Shown in pieces: positions 47,235-57,086 of a DNA stretch of 64,000 nt (its first letter is position 1; each line of letters begins with the position of its first letter). Made by a program: the position numbers and the translations under genes. The notes beneath the pieces were generated by a model. That model worked only from the letters and a program-made list of their open reading frames with translations. It had not been told where the DNA came from and ran no database searches. Source of the stretch: Ornithinibacillus halotolerans (GTDB taxonomy: Bacteria > Bacillota > Bacilli > Bacillales > Amphibacillaceae); the NCBI RefSeq assembly GCF_014637405.1, contig NZ_BMEY01000019.1, positions 19,100 to 83,099 on the forward strand. The letters are read 5' to 3'.

Positions 47235-48818
47235 ATGGAAGATTACAATCAAGATGTCAAACTGAAGAAAAAGGGGTTTACTAAACTAACAGCAATTATT
47301 GTTGCAGCTGTCGTTCTACTTTTAGGAGGAAGTGTAGCAGCATTTGTACTACTAGACAACAACTCTCCAAAACAAAGTTATTTCTTATCGGAAAAGAACA
47401 CATTTGAATTTTTCGAGGAACAATTAAAAGAACGTTATGAATCTGAAATAGAATGGTCTGAAAAGTCACAAGAAAATCCGATCCAAGATATCTATGAATT
47501 ATCCGCAGAAGTAAATATGCCACTTTCTGATGGAACAGCTTACGTCACTCCGGAACAAATTATTAATAATTCGACGATTACGATTACAACAGGTTTAGAC
47601 TACAAAGAAAAAGTTGCAGCCGCTGAAATACAAGGTGGTTTCGGTAATTTTACAATTGAAGACATTAACGTTTATCTAACTGAAGATCGATTTATGCTAG
47701 GTTTACCATTTATTAATGAAATACTACAATTAAAGGGTGACGATTTCGGTAAGTTAGGACAACAGTTTGACCCTACCTTTACTGGAGAAGAAAAGATTGA
47801 TTTCGGCATGTTCTTTGACCGCAATATTATGGCCGAAGAAGATATTAAATATTTAGAAGAAGAATATGGAAAAGAAATCTATGATGCGTTACCTGATGAG
47901 GCATTTGAATCAGCCGATGAAACAGTTAAAATTGGTGATGATAATATTAAAACTGAAAAAATTACATTCCATTTAACTGAAGAACAAGTTAAGAAAATTC
48001 TTACTGATACGTTATCAAAAATGGCCGAAGATGAGCGTCTAAAAGAAATCTTGTTAGACTATGTTCAAACACAAGTTACTGGACCAGTTGTATTTGGTGA
48101 AGGTGTTGACTTAGGTCTTTCTGATTTTGAAAGTGAATTTGAAACAGCAATGCAAGATGCGATTGATGGACTTGATAGCTTTGTTATACCAAATGGATTT
48201 ACTTCAACGATATGGGTAAGTGATGATGTAATTGTTAAACGTGATTTCTCCATGGAAATGGGACCAACAAATGACCAACTCGTTACTTTCTATATTTCCG
48301 GAACATTAAAGAAAAATGAAACAGATGTAACATTTGACTATGATTTCGGAGTAGAGGATCAAGGAATTGATTATTCACTTTCATTAGTTGGAGAACTTTC
48401 TAATGATGACGGTAATATCCAAGATAAAATTACTGTATCCGTTGATTCTATCCAATTAATCTATGAATCTAATGAAACATTAAAAGATAGTAAACGTGAT
48501 TTCGATCGAACTGTATCCTTTATCGATGAAACAGGATATCAATTCGATTTAATCTGGACTGGTAATTCAGAATATGATGGAGATCAAATGAATTCTTCAC
48601 ATGAGTTTACTGTTGGCAGTGATGATATTATGCAAGACTTAGTAATACTCTATGTTGATAAAGAATCTAAATTAGTTGACAGTATTGAACTTCCAAATGA
48701 AGATGAAGTGAAAGATATAGGCAGCATGTCCATCGATGAAATTACATCCTACTTTGAAAATGATGTAATGCCAGAGTTTGAAAAATGGATGATGGGTATA
48801 ATTGGTTTTGGCTTTTAA
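47235..48818 (+). CDS. Large membrane-anchored extracytoplasmic protein of the exporter cluster
   Basis: 527 residues with AAGGGG before the ATG. A lysine-rich N-terminus and one transmembrane segment (TAIIVAAVVLLLGGSVAAFV, about 18-37) precede about 490 acidic residues predicted to lie outside the cell. The body looks rich in beta strands (for example STITITTGLDYKEKV, VTFDYDFGVEDQG). I recognise no catalytic motif or named family. It is followed after 28 bases by two ABC-2 permeases and an ATPase in the same direction, so it may be a sensor, immunity or accessory part of that exporter (inferred). Confidence 0.75.
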   Translation: MEDYNQDVKLKKKGFTKLTAIIVAAVVLLLGGSVAAFVLLDNNSPKQSYFLSEKNTFEFFEEQLKERYESEIEWSEKSQENPIQDIYELSAEVNMPLSDGTAYVTPEQIINNSTITITTGLDYKEKVAAAEIQGGFGNFTIEDINVYLTEDRFMLGLPFINEILQLKGDDFGKLGQQFDPTFTGEEKIDFGMFFDRNIMAEEDIKYLEEEYGKEIYDALPDEAFESADETVKIGDDNIKTEKITFHLTEEQVKKILTDTLSKMAEDERLKEILLDYVQTQVTGPVVFGEGVDLGLSDFESEFETAMQDAIDGLDSFVIPNGFTSTIWVSDDVIVKRDFSMEMGPTNDQLVTFYISGTLKKNETDVTFDYDFGVEDQGIDYSLSLVGELSNDDGNIQDKITVSVDSIQLIYESNETLKDSKRDFDRTVSFIDETGYQFDLIWTGNSEYDGDQMNSSHEFTVGSDDIMQDLVILYVDKESKLVDSIELPNEDEVKDIGSMSIDEITSYFENDVMPEFEKWMMGIIGFGF

Positions 48819-48846
48819 TTGATTGATAGTTAAGTAGGTGAACCTT

Positions 48847-50070
48847 ATGCAATTCCTGAAGTTAGTAACACTATTCACCAAAAATAATCTATTACAGCTC
48901 AGGAGGAAGTGGATAACACTTCCTCTTCTTTTGCTCTTTCCTTTTCTTTTATTAAGTATTATCGCCAGTTTCATTGTTATATATTTTAACAACCTTGAAA
49001 ATGAACCATTACAAATTGGATTAGTGGATTTAGATCAGTCAAAAGAAACAAAAATGATTGTTCAATTATTAGAAGACTCATCTCAACTTGGTGAGCATAT
49101 TCAAATCAACCAACTTACTAAGGAAGATGCAGAAAGAAAAATTATTGATGATGAATTAGTTTCCTATATATTATTTCCAGAAGAATTTGCACAGAAACTA
49201 TACGATGGTGATTCTGTTATCGTAACAATTGTCGGTAATCCCGCTCGACAAACGGAGAGCTTTTTAATTAAAGAATTAGTAGAGAGTGCTGCCAGACATA
49301 TTGGAGTTTCCCAGGCAAACATTTTGACAATTAACCGTTATCTTCATGAAATGGGTATAGATTCTAAAGAACGAAATCAAATCGTACTAGAGCAATTCAA
49401 CGAATTTCTTATTTATGCTATTGGTCGAGATAGTGCTTTAAAGCAAAATGAATTAACAAATAATGTTACAACCTCACCAAAAGAATACTTTGGATTAGCA
49501 GTTTTCTTTTTTGTTTTAACGATTTGGATTGTATCGATTTATCACCTATTTATTCGTGAACAGACAAAACAAATAAGAATTAGAATGAGCCTTTATGGTG
49601 TAACAGAACTTCAACAAATAATGGCAAGAATCGTTATTTCATTTATTCTAACTACACTATTGGGTGGGATTTTACTTGTTATCCTGCAACAATTTCTTGA
49701 CATAACATCAGTAAAAGAGAATTTTACTTCATTAATCGCTATTATTGGTATTTATATTCTTCTTATTTTATTTGTTATTACTATTATTGAAACGCTTATA
49801 CCATCTAATAAGCTTCGATTATTTATACAGGTAATTACAATAGGAATTATTTTATTAGCTAGTGGCTCGCTTATCCCAGCCATCTATCTGCCGCTATACA
49901 TACAGGAATTCTTACCATTTGTTTTTACTTATCAAGCATTTTATTGGTTAGAGGAAATTCTACTTAATGGACGAACTTATGTGGATTTTATTCCGCTTTT
50001 ATTATCACTTGGTACTGGAGCATTTACTTTAGTCGGAATATCGTTATTAAAGGAGCGTGTTAAGTCATGA
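48847..50070 (+). CDS. ABC-2 type transporter permease 1
   Basis: 407 residues; start ATG six bases after TAGGTG. Architecture: one N-terminal helix (LPLLLLFPFLLLSIIASFIVIYF), a large external domain (about 45-210, beginning EPLQIGLVDLDQSKETKMIV), then five to six helices at the C-terminus. This is the ABC-2 membrane topology seen in YhgE/YfiM-like permeases that export lipids, peptides or antibiotics. It overlaps the next permease by four bases. Confidence 0.88.
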   Translation: MQFLKLVTLFTKNNLLQLRRKWITLPLLLLFPFLLLSIIASFIVIYFNNLENEPLQIGLVDLDQSKETKMIVQLLEDSSQLGEHIQINQLTKEDAERKIIDDELVSYILFPEEFAQKLYDGDSVIVTIVGNPARQTESFLIKELVESAARHIGVSQANILTINRYLHEMGIDSKERNQIVLEQFNEFLIYAIGRDSALKQNELTNNVTTSPKEYFGLAVFFFVLTIWIVSIYHLFIREQTKQIRIRMSLYGVTELQQIMARIVISFILTTLLGGILLVILQQFLDITSVKENFTSLIAIIGIYILLILFVITIIETLIPSNKLRLFIQVITIGIILLASGSLIPAIYLPLYIQEFLPFVFTYQAFYWLEEILLNGRTYVDFIPLLLSLGTGAFTLVGISLLKERVKS

Positions 50071-51185
50071 TTAATCTTTTATATACACGCTTACTCCTTT
50101 GGAAAAGAAGAACATTAAATTTGCTCATTTGGCTATTATTACCTACTGTTGGAACATTTCTGTTTATTACATCAGCTACTACGCTTCAAGAAGATGCAAG
50201 AGTCCCAATTGCTATCGTATTGGAAGAAGAATCGAATCTTGCTAATGAACTGCTTCAAGAATTGGTAACCTCTGAAATGATTCATGTCATGGAAATGACG
50301 GAGGAAGAAGCAGTTCATGAACTAAAACAACATGATGTAGATAGTGTATTTATAATTGAAAAAGGCTTCGAAAACAATATTTTAAATGGTCGAAGAAATA
50401 ATGTTCTCACAAGCTATAGAACAGACCTTTCCTTTGCTTATTCTCCAGTAAAAGAAATGATTGTTTCACTCGTACAAGAAAAGTCCGTACGTGCCAAAGC
50501 TGCTCTATTTCTCCAAAGAGAGTTTGAGGGAACGTTGACATTCGAAGAGATCGTTAATCGCAGTAAGCAAATACAGCTGGAAGAGAATCTATTGAACACG
50601 GATTTTGTTTATTCAAATACAGTAGAAAGTACAGAAACTCCTTCCCTATTAAACTGGAATACATGGGGTATCTGGGCAGTGCTCAGTTTACTTAGTACAT
50701 TATTTCTAATGGACTGGATTATTCGTGAACGAGAATTAGCAGTATCTACTCGTTTTTCTTTTTTAAAAATGACACGGACTAGCTATTTTGCACGAACACT
50801 CTTTCTATACATCGGATTATTTTTTCTATTTGATTTAATTAGTATCGTTGTGTTTTCTGTATTTCTTAATGAATCTATATCTACTAGGTTTATCCTTGAA
50901 CTTATAAGTTTTCGTATCATGGTTTCTTTGCTGTCATTTGGTATCGCACAATTCTTTAAGAGACTATCCTTTTATTATAGTTTTTCAATTCTGATCACAT
51001 TAATGCTGCTCATCTTAAGTGGAGTAATTGTACCTATTGAAGGATTTATTCCTAAGCAACCCTTGTTGGAGTATTTAAACCCACTACATGCATTTGTGTC
51101 TGGTGAGATTACAATCGTTTGGCTTTTGATTAGCTTACTTACTGTAATGTTAGCCTTCATTCGAAAGGAGATTGCTAATGCTTAA
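50067..51185 (+). CDS. ABC-2 type transporter permease 2
   Basis: 372 residues, paralogous in layout to permease 1: a first helix (LLIWLLLPTVGTFLFITSA), an external domain (about 35-200 with VPIAIVLEEESNLANELLQE), then about five C-terminal helices. Its ATG overlaps the previous stop (ATGA), and its own end overlaps the ATPase start by eight bases, so the three are translationally coupled. Two paired permeases suggest a heterodimeric channel, like the LnrM/LnrN pair that exports linearmycins in B. subtilis. Confidence 0.88.
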   Translation: MINLLYTRLLLWKRRTLNLLIWLLLPTVGTFLFITSATTLQEDARVPIAIVLEEESNLANELLQELVTSEMIHVMEMTEEEAVHELKQHDVDSVFIIEKGFENNILNGRRNNVLTSYRTDLSFAYSPVKEMIVSLVQEKSVRAKAALFLQREFEGTLTFEEIVNRSKQIQLEENLLNTDFVYSNTVESTETPSLLNWNTWGIWAVLSLLSTLFLMDWIIRERELAVSTRFSFLKMTRTSYFARTLFLYIGLFFLFDLISIVVFSVFLNESISTRFILELISFRIMVSLLSFGIAQFFKRLSFYYSFSILITLMLLILSGVIVPIEGFIPKQPLLEYLNPLHAFVSGEITIVWLLISLLTVMLAFIRKEIANA

Positions 51186-51849
51186 ACTAGAAAACCTTTC
51201 TAAAAAGTATGGAAAAAATAAAGTAATTGAAGACCTCTCCTTTTCTGTTAATCCAGGTGAAATTATTGGACTCGTTGGAGAAAATGGAGCTGGAAAATCT
51301 ACTCTATTACGAATATTAGCGACTATTGAGAAGCCCAATCGAGGGGATATTAGTTTTAATCAATTTACTTATTCTAATAACCGGAAGGAAATCAGAAAGT
51401 TAATTGGCTATGTTCCACAAGATATAGCAATTTGGGAAGAGTTATCCGTGAAGGAAAACATGCATTTTTTTGAAAAACTATCTTTCCATTCTAAAACAAC
51501 AGAGGAATTAAGAAATATTTGTTTAGACATGAATTTAGATAAGTGGAAAGACCCCGTAAAAACACTTTCTGGTGGAATGAAACGAAAGTTAAATATAGCA
51601 ATTACACTAATTCATGACCCTACGGTATTACTCTTAGATGAGCCAACAGTAGGGATTGATTTAAAATCAAAAAAAGAGATTGGGTCGTATCTATGGAAGC
51701 AAGCCAAAGAACATCAACGAATCATTATTTATACTTCACATGATATGGATGAGATAAACGAGCTTTGTGATCGAATTATTTGTATTGGGAAAGATACTTT
51801 TTACGAGGATATGTTAAAGAAGTTAGGTAAGGAGATTGTTTCAATATAA
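51178..51849 (+). CDS. ABC transporter ATP-binding protein
   Basis: 223 residues. Walker A GENGAGKST (34-42), Q-loop YVPQD (about 78), signature LSGGMKRKLNIAI (about 130), Walker B VLLLDEPTVGID (about 150), switch histidine in TSHDMDE (188). It is of the drug/antibiotic exporter type but lacks the C-terminal extension of about 80 residues found in LnrL-like ATPases. The ATG at 51178 follows AAAGGAG; a TTG at 51172 is less likely. Last gene of the exporter cluster. Confidence 0.93.
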   Translation: MLKLENLSKKYGKNKVIEDLSFSVNPGEIIGLVGENGAGKSTLLRILATIEKPNRGDISFNQFTYSNNRKEIRKLIGYVPQDIAIWEELSVKENMHFFEKLSFHSKTTEELRNICLDMNLDKWKDPVKTLSGGMKRKLNIAITLIHDPTVLLLDEPTVGIDLKSKKEIGSYLWKQAKEHQRIIIYTSHDMDEINELCDRIICIGKDTFYEDMLKKLGKEIVSI

Positions 51850-51926
51850 TTTTCTAAAGAACAAGATTGGGCATAACAAATTCTCACAAGGGTAAAACCG
51901 AACATTAAAGTAAGTGCATCTAACCC

Positions 51927-52227
51927 GCCCCGGAAATATACTGCGCTTTCACTTTCGAGTACAGGGGCGACATCTGCTCGAAAGAACCATCGCAGTGTCT
52001 ACCTTGCCGTGGGCGGCTGGTGAGCCAGGCTACTACTTGAATAAGCTTCTTCGCTGCCTTGCACCGAGGAAACTTTCTTCGAAGCATGACTTGCAGACGC
52101 AGGTGCATCAACGGGGTCTCACCTAAGCCTATCCTCCCGCTGGACAAGGAACGCTTCGGCAGCAATTCATCGCACGCAGAAAAAAGTGGTTTTCTTTTTT
52201 CAAGGAGTCTACGTATATTTCCGGAGC
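51927..52227 (-). repeat. Dispersed repeat, copy B, opposite orientation
   Basis: A 301-base unit ending in GCCCCGGAAATATAC (51927-51941; one mismatch to the canonical end) and GTATATTTCCGGAGC (52213-52227). Read on the minus strand it matches copy A. It includes the same 46-base hairpin unit (52061-52106) and an 81-codon ORF (51920-52165) whose last 67 residues differ from copy A at one position. It fills most of the gap between the exporter ATPase and the acetyltransferase; nothing else is seen there. Confidence 0.85.
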
Positions 52228-52288
52228 TAATGTATCGAATTGTTGGGCTTTAAAATTAGAAATTTAGCCCTAGCCTCATTTTTCGTAA

Positions 52289-52753
52289 TCACTTTTCAAT
52301 TTCTTTAATATAATCAAACAGAGTTAGTTTATCTGATACGTGATGTTCTCCAACTTTTTTATATCCGAGTTTTTCATAGAAATGTTGGTTTCTTATATTT
52401 AAATGTGGTGTATCTAAATTCCAGGTCTTTGCATTTGGAAACTCATTTTCGATTAACTGCATTATATGAGTTCCAAATCCTTTATTTTGATGGGCACCCG
52501 CCAAAAATATTCTGTTTAGACGATACCTACCATCGCCTAGATTTCGAATATCGATACCACCTATTATTTCCTGTTCTAACAGAATCGTATAATGTAAAAA
52601 TTGGTTAATTTTCGCAAGCAGTCTTTCAAGTGGTTCATTAACAGGGCTCGTCTGATAGTCTTGATATGTTAATAAATCCTTAGCAAAGGCTTCTTTTTGT
52701 ATTTTCAAAAGCTTCTTGAGATCGGTTTCCAAACTTCGTCTTATCTCTAACAT
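52289..52753 (-). CDS. GNAT-family N-acetyltransferase
   Basis: 154 residues from the ATG at 52753; an ATG at 52774 is possible but has no ribosome site. The acetyl-CoA region is RIFLAGAHQNKGFGTHIMQLIE (Q/R-x-x-G-x-G type, here QNKGFG), and NIRNQHFYEKLGYKKVGEH is the C-terminal motif. The substrate is unknown. Accessory gene next to repeat copy B. Confidence 0.8.
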   Translation of the reverse strand: MLEIRRSLETDLKKLLKIQKEAFAKDLLTYQDYQTSPVNEPLERLLAKINQFLHYTILLEQEIIGGIDIRNLGDGRYRLNRIFLAGAHQNKGFGTHIMQLIENEFPNAKTWNLDTPHLNIRNQHFYEKLGYKKVGEHHVSDKLTLFDYIKEIEK

Positions 52754-52847
52754 TTTTTCGATCGACCTTCCCATTACTAGTAATTTCTAGAATTATACTA
52801 TTCTCCATATAACCCCATTTGATAAATTATCTCTTACGCCTCTCACC

Positions 52848-53423
52848 TTATTTAGCTAGTAAACTATTTATCCACTCAGATTCTTTCTTAATCAACCTAG
52901 ATAAAAATTGAAGCTGCGGAAAAGCTTCTAAAAGTAACTTCTCATCAACTTTTTCCTTTAGAACTGCCCGACCACCATGTTTAGTGAATTCTTTCAACGT
53001 CAATCTTCTACTACATATATGGAGGATATCTTCTGGAGATAAAAATAAAAGTCCACTCGTCTCAGAAGAAGGAAATGGTTCCGCATCCGAATAACCAATA
53101 TACATAACAGTATATGATTCCTTTTCATTTCCTTTAATTAATAAAGGCCTTATTGGATCTTGAACTTCTACATGAGATGGTTCATCCGCCCAATTGTTTA
53201 AATAATATGTAGTAGGAGCATTGATTGGTGCAAAATTGACTGCCGCTTCTTCCAAAACTTCTCGTTTCGCTGTGTCTAATGAGTTCTCATAATCCTCAGT
53301 ATGTCCACCTAATCGTACAACACCAAGTTTGCTACCGTCCTTTGTTGGTCCAACTTGAAAGATAAAACATTCATTGTATATAACGTATGCTCCTGCGGTT
53401 TTAACAATTTTTCTAATATCCAT
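52848..53423 (-). CDS. NUDIX hydrolase-like protein
   Basis: 191 residues from the ATG at 53423 behind AAGGTGG. A Nudix box is visible as GHTEDYENSLDTAKREVLEE (G-x5-E-x7-RE-x2-EE), but the terminal glycine of the consensus is replaced by alanine. Substrates of such proteins are usually nucleoside diphosphate derivatives; none can be assigned. Divergent from the transglycosylase gene. Confidence 0.8.
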   Translation of the reverse strand: MDIRKIVKTAGAYVIYNECFIFQVGPTKDGSKLGVVRLGGHTEDYENSLDTAKREVLEEAAVNFAPINAPTTYYLNNWADEPSHVEVQDPIRPLLIKGNEKESYTVMYIGYSDAEPFPSSETSGLLFLSPEDILHICSRRLTLKEFTKHGGRAVLKEKVDEKLLLEAFPQLQFLSRLIKKESEWINSLLAK

Positions 53424-53584
53424 TTTTACCACCTTACATACAGTCTGATAATTTGATTATTTAAATCTATTCTAGCATATTACAATTTAATCACTACTAG
53501 TAATTTATTATAAATAGAATAGATTTTAATCTACTATTTCTATAATTTATAGTAGAATAGAGTAGAGTTAGAGGAGCGATTTAT

Positions 53585-54196
53585 ATGGACATCAGACAAA
53601 TACAAATACTAATACAGCAGCAAGCTATGTCAATTTTAAATTCAAGTAATAATTCAATGAATAATCAATCTCCTATTATTGACTTAGCTTTTAAACAAAT
53701 TCTAGAAAATTCACTAACAGAGGCTGTACAAAATAACAAACAAACGAACATGCCTCAACTTTCACCACTTGCACTTAATCATAAAGTCGGACAAGTGAAT
53801 GTTGATTTACTACCGAACAAGAATAATTACAGTGCGTATATTACAGAAGCCTCCAATCGATATCAAGTCGACGAGAAACTTATTCAATCTGTTATTAAAC
53901 AAGAGTCTAACTTTAATCAGTTTGCTAAGAGTAGCGCTGGGGCAGAAGGATTAATGCAATTAATGCCAGCAACTGCAAACATGTTAGGTGTTACGGATTC
54001 TTATGATGCTCAGGATAATATCAATGGAGGTACAAAGTATTTACGTCAAATGCTCGACCGCTACAATGGTAATTTGGAGCTTGCTCTTGCTGCTTATAAT
54101 GCAGGGCCCGGAAATGTAGACAAATACAATGGAATTCCACCTTTTGAGGAAACGCAAAACTACGTCAAAAAAGTTTTAACGAATTACTTTAGTTAA
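53585..54196 (+). CDS. Lytic transglycosylase (SLT domain)
   Basis: 203 residues behind GAGGAGCG. The C-terminal 115 residues form a lysozyme-like SLT domain: catalytic glutamate in [10 protein letters not shown] (about Glu107), then [28 protein letters not shown], and [17 protein letters not shown]. The N-terminal 85 residues are Gln/Asn-rich and there is no signal peptide. This matches the architecture of YjbJ/CwlQ-like proteins of Bacillus, so export by an atypical route is possible. Confidence 0.9.
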   Translation: MDIRQIQILIQQQAMSILNSSNNSMNNQSPIIDLAFKQILENSLTEAVQNNKQTNMPQLSPLALNHKVGQVNVDLLPNKNNYSAYITEASNRYQVDEKLIQSVIKQESNFNQFAKSSAGAEGLMQLMPATANMLGVTDSYDAQDNINGGTKYLRQMLDRYNGNLELALAAYNAGPGNVDKYNGIPPFEETQNYVKKVLTNYFS

Positions 54197-54214
54197 GAAG
54201 AATGTATATCATAG

Positions 54215-54249
54215 AAAACACGCACTGTATATTTAACAGTGCGTGTTTT
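54215..54249. terminator. Bidirectional terminator
   Basis: AAAACACGCACTGT pairs perfectly with ACAGTGCGTGTTTT. It serves the transglycosylase gene and the convergent ysdC. Confidence 0.9.
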
Positions 54250-54258
54250 TCATTATTA

Positions 54259-55344
54259 TTAACTTAAAATAATCTCATTTACTGTTTCACGATCTAATTT
54301 CTTAATTACTTCAACAATTAATTTAACGGCATTTTCAAAATCATCGCGATGAAGAATTGCTGCATGAGAATGAATATATCGTGTTGCAATTGTAATTGAT
54401 AGGGACGGTACCCCATTTGCTGTTAAATGAATAGAACCTGAATCTGTTCCTCCACCTGCAATAGAAGTGTATTGGAATGGAATATTATTTTCTTCCGCAG
54501 TTTGAACCACTAAGTCACGAACACCTTTATGAGAAATCATTGATGCATCATAGAGCACTATTTGAGGCCCTTCACCAATTTTACTATCTGCATCTGAATC
54601 TTTAATACCTGGTGTATCTCCAGCAATACCAACATCGACACCAAAACCAATATCTGGTTTAATTGCATGTGTTGCAGTTTTAGCACCTCGTAGACCAACT
54701 TCTTCTTGTACGGTACCAACTCCATACACAACATTTGGATGATTTTCACCTTTTAATTGCTTTAATACTTCAATAGCAATTGCACAACCAATGCGGTTAT
54801 CCCAAGCTTTTGCTAATAATAACTTTTCGTTTTTCATCGGTGTAAATTCAAAGTATGGGACAACTGAATCACCTGGTCTTACTCCGAATTCTGTTGCTTC
54901 CGCTTTACTGGATGCACCAATATCAATAAACATATCTTTAATTTCAACTGGCTTTTTACGTTCTGCTGCCGAAAGGATATGAGGTGGTTTTGAACCAATA
55001 ACTCCTGTCACGTCCCCTTTTGAAGTCATAATCGTTACACGTTGTGATAACATTACTTGGCTCCACCAACCACCAATAGTTTGGAAATAAACAAAGCCTT
55101 TCTCATCAATTCTTGTTACCATAAAGCCAATTTCATCTAAGTGGCCAGCAACCATTATTTTAGGACCATTTTCTTCCCCAACTTTTTTTGCAATTAAGCT
55201 GCCGATATTATCAGTAAAAACTTCATCTGCGTAAGGGCTTATGTATTTCTCCATCACGTCTCTTGCTTCTTTTTCATGTCCAGAGATGCCTTTAGCATCT
55301 GTTAAATCTTTTAGCATTGTTAATGTTTCATCTAAATGAGCCAT
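54259..55344 (-). CDS. ysdC: M42-family metallo-aminopeptidase YsdC
   Basis: 361 residues of the M42 (glutamyl aminopeptidase/glucanase-like) family, which forms large tetrahedral complexes. Metal and catalytic residues: [11 protein letters not shown] (His near 67), [16 protein letters not shown] (Asp), [10 protein letters not shown] (Glu pair), [10 protein letters not shown] (Asp) and [14 protein letters not shown] (His). Start behind GGAGG. Probably monocistronic, since dut lies 84 bases upstream with a gap. Confidence 0.95.
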   Translation of the reverse strand: MAHLDETLTMLKDLTDAKGISGHEKEARDVMEKYISPYADEVFTDNIGSLIAKKVGEENGPKIMVAGHLDEIGFMVTRIDEKGFVYFQTIGGWWSQVMLSQRVTIMTSKGDVTGVIGSKPPHILSAAERKKPVEIKDMFIDIGASSKAEATEFGVRPGDSVVPYFEFTPMKNEKLLLAKAWDNRIGCAIAIEVLKQLKGENHPNVVYGVGTVQEEVGLRGAKTATHAIKPDIGFGVDVGIAGDTPGIKDSDADSKIGEGPQIVLYDASMISHKGVRDLVVQTAEENNIPFQYTSIAGGGTDSGSIHLTANGVPSLSITIATRYIHSHAAILHRDDFENAVKLIVEVIKKLDRETVNEIILS

Positions 55345-55428
55345 TTGCTTACCTCCAATATTTAGTATTCTATCTAGTATAACGTGAATTTTATTTTTTG
55401 AATATTATTATCCCTTTCTAATTAGAAC

Positions 55429-55863
55429 TTATTGACCAGATGAACCAAAACCACCAGAATCCCTGTCTGAGGTAGAAAGTACGTCTGTTTCCTCCATAGT
55501 AACATGTAGTACAGGAGCAATAACCATTTGTGCTATTCTCATATGTTTTTCCACTTTGAATGCTTGTTTACCATGGTTTATCATGATTACTTTAATTTCT
55601 CCCCTATACCCTTCATCAATTGTTCCAGGTGTATTCAATAGGGTTATCGAGTGTTTTAATGCTAGTCCACTTCTTGGCCGAATTTGAGCTTCTGTTCCTT
55701 TCGGTAATTCCATCTGGATTCCAGTTCTTAGTAACGCTGTTGCACCAGGTTCAATGATCTTTTCCTCAATAGAAAATAAATCTAATCCAGCATCTCCTTC
55801 ATTTGCACGATAAGGTAGTTTCGCATCTTCATGTACAAGTTTTATTTTCAATTTATAATTCAT
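55429..55863 (-). CDS. dut: dUTP pyrophosphatase
   Basis: Hydrolyses dUTP to dUMP, keeping uracil out of DNA. 144 residues of the trimeric family with all five motifs: [44 protein letters not shown] and the C-terminal [12 protein letters not shown]. subtilis 168 has only prophage dUTPases, so a chromosomal copy at this locus is a difference. Confidence 0.96.
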   Translation of the reverse strand: MNYKLKIKLVHEDAKLPYRANEGDAGLDLFSIEEKIIEPGATALLRTGIQMELPKGTEAQIRPRSGLALKHSITLLNTPGTIDEGYRGEIKVIMINHGKQAFKVEKHMRIAQMVIAPVLHVTMEETDVLSTSDRDSGGFGSSGQ

Positions 55864-55941
55864 TTTTTATCCCTCAATTCTACCTGTTAATACTCAAAAA
55901 CATATAATAATATTATTGTAATATATTTTTCACAAAAAAAG

Positions 55942-55968
55942 TGAAACCTTGTGAACGACCATTACGTA
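55942..55968 (+). promoter_or_regulatory. SigW-type promoter of ysdB
   Basis: TGAAAC (55942-55947), 17 bases, CGTA (55965-55968): the cell-envelope-stress SigW pattern. It is about 40 bases before the ysdB start. ysdB is a SigW-regulon gene in B. subtilis. Confidence 0.8.
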
Positions 55969-56005
55969 GAGGATAATAATAACCAGAGCTTAGGAGACGA
56001 TGGTC

Positions 56006-56392
56006 ATGATTGTAATTATGTTTCGAGTGTTAATTATTGCTGCTATTATTTTACTTGTCTATTCTATTATACAATACTTTCGCAATCCACAAAGGCAATT
56101 GGAAAATGCAAAAGGAACAAAAGAATTCTATCTTTTAGATGAACAAGACAACAGTAAAAAGAATTTACATTTTGTGTATAAAGGCTGTCAATTCGAGGGT
56201 GAAAAATATGTAGGTACAACTGAAGACTCTTTTCAAATAGTTGATATCCATGTTACGGTTCATGATCCACTCGAATTACAAGGACTAACAAGAGATGATA
56301 TTTATTTCTTAGAAAAGGAACTTTTTTTACGATATCCACACGCTAAAGTAACTTGGAAGCATCCAATAAATAAATTACTTTTAAACAATTAA
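56006..56392 (+). CDS. ysdB: SigW-pathway membrane-anchored protein YsdB
   Basis: 128 residues from the ATG at 56006 (AGGAG nine bases upstream; ATGs at 56000 and 56018 are alternatives). One N-terminal membrane helix (VLIIAAIILLVYSIIQYF) is followed by a soluble domain with FYLLDEQDNSKKNLHFVYKG and DIHVTVHDP. Members are SigW-controlled and of unknown function. It lies between dut and a TVP38 protein with its own promoter and terminator. Confidence 0.88.
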   Translation: MIVIMFRVLIIAAIILLVYSIIQYFRNPQRQLENAKGTKEFYLLDEQDNSKKNLHFVYKGCQFEGEKYVGTTEDSFQIVDIHVTVHDPLELQGLTRDDIYFLEKELFLRYPHAKVTWKHPINKLLLNN

Positions 56393-56423
56393 AGGCTTAG
56401 GGAATACGATTCCCCAAGCCTTT
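56391..56423. terminator. Bidirectional terminator after ysdB
   Basis: AAAGGCTTAGGGAA and TTCCCCAAGCCTTT form a 14-bp stem with one wobble, between convergent genes. Confidence 0.88.
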
Positions 56424-56431
56424 ATTTAGTA

Positions 56432-57007
56432 TTAAGGCGAACTTGTTTGAAAAAAGTCTTCCCACTTAATAACAATTTCCTTTCTTCTAAGAGCATATAT
56501 TAAGAGGAGTAGTGCAGATAGTGATATGAGGATATGCATTGGGGATAAGCTTGATAGCCAGCCTCCAACTGTTGTGTAAACTAATGCTAAAGGTATATTG
56601 GTGAGTATGGAATTTCTGGTGTATTCCTTAAAGCTAGAAGAAATTTCAATAATACATAATGACAGCAAGTGAAAATGTATAAATGGAATAAGTCGTAATA
56701 AAGATATTTGTGTAAGGGTTAATTCCGTATGCTTACCTATTAATTTTTGTTTCATTCTTAGAAATCGTTCCGACACTTTGGGCATCCATTTAATTACAAA
56801 ATAAAACATTATACTAGATAAAGTAATTCCGAAAATAGAATAGATTGCCCCATAGAACACTCCAAATAGAATCCCACCAGATACACAAATAAAAACTACC
56901 GGTAAAAAGAATAGAGGACGAATTAAGTGGGCCGCAATAAATAATAATGGAGCGAATAATCCTCCGGTCTGGACAATAGCCATAAGATAATTTCCGAATA
57001 TCTCCAT
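56432..57007 (-). CDS. TVP38/TMEM64-family membrane protein
   Basis: 191 residues from the ATG at 57007, which has AAGGAGG; the frame continues to 57049 without a site. About five membrane helices. The family core reads FFLPVVFICVSGGILFGVFY, then GAIYSIFGITLSSIMFYFVI. This DedA/VTT superfamily is linked to lipid or cation transport. The closest Bacillus relative by type is YtxB. It follows ysdA by 79 bases. Confidence 0.87.
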   Translation of the reverse strand: MEIFGNYLMAIVQTGGLFAPLLFIAAHLIRPLFFLPVVFICVSGGILFGVFYGAIYSIFGITLSSIMFYFVIKWMPKVSERFLRMKQKLIGKHTELTLTQISLLRLIPFIHFHLLSLCIIEISSSFKEYTRNSILTNIPLALVYTTVGGWLSSLSPMHILISLSALLLLIYALRRKEIVIKWEDFFQTSSP

Positions 57008-57086
57008 AAGTTGCCTCCTTCTTTTACATAATAAGAAGTATAATTGCATGAACTAATAGTACATGTATATGACAAGAGACGAGCTA

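Noticed and set aside
48672..48992. Minus-strand frame of about 100 codons across the start of permease 1
   Set aside because: It is antisense to two well-supported genes and contains no recognisable domain.
51178..51849. Truncated or frameshifted ATPase because of its short length
   Set aside because: All ABC motifs are intact and the stop is followed by normal intergenic sequence; short ATPases of this size are common.
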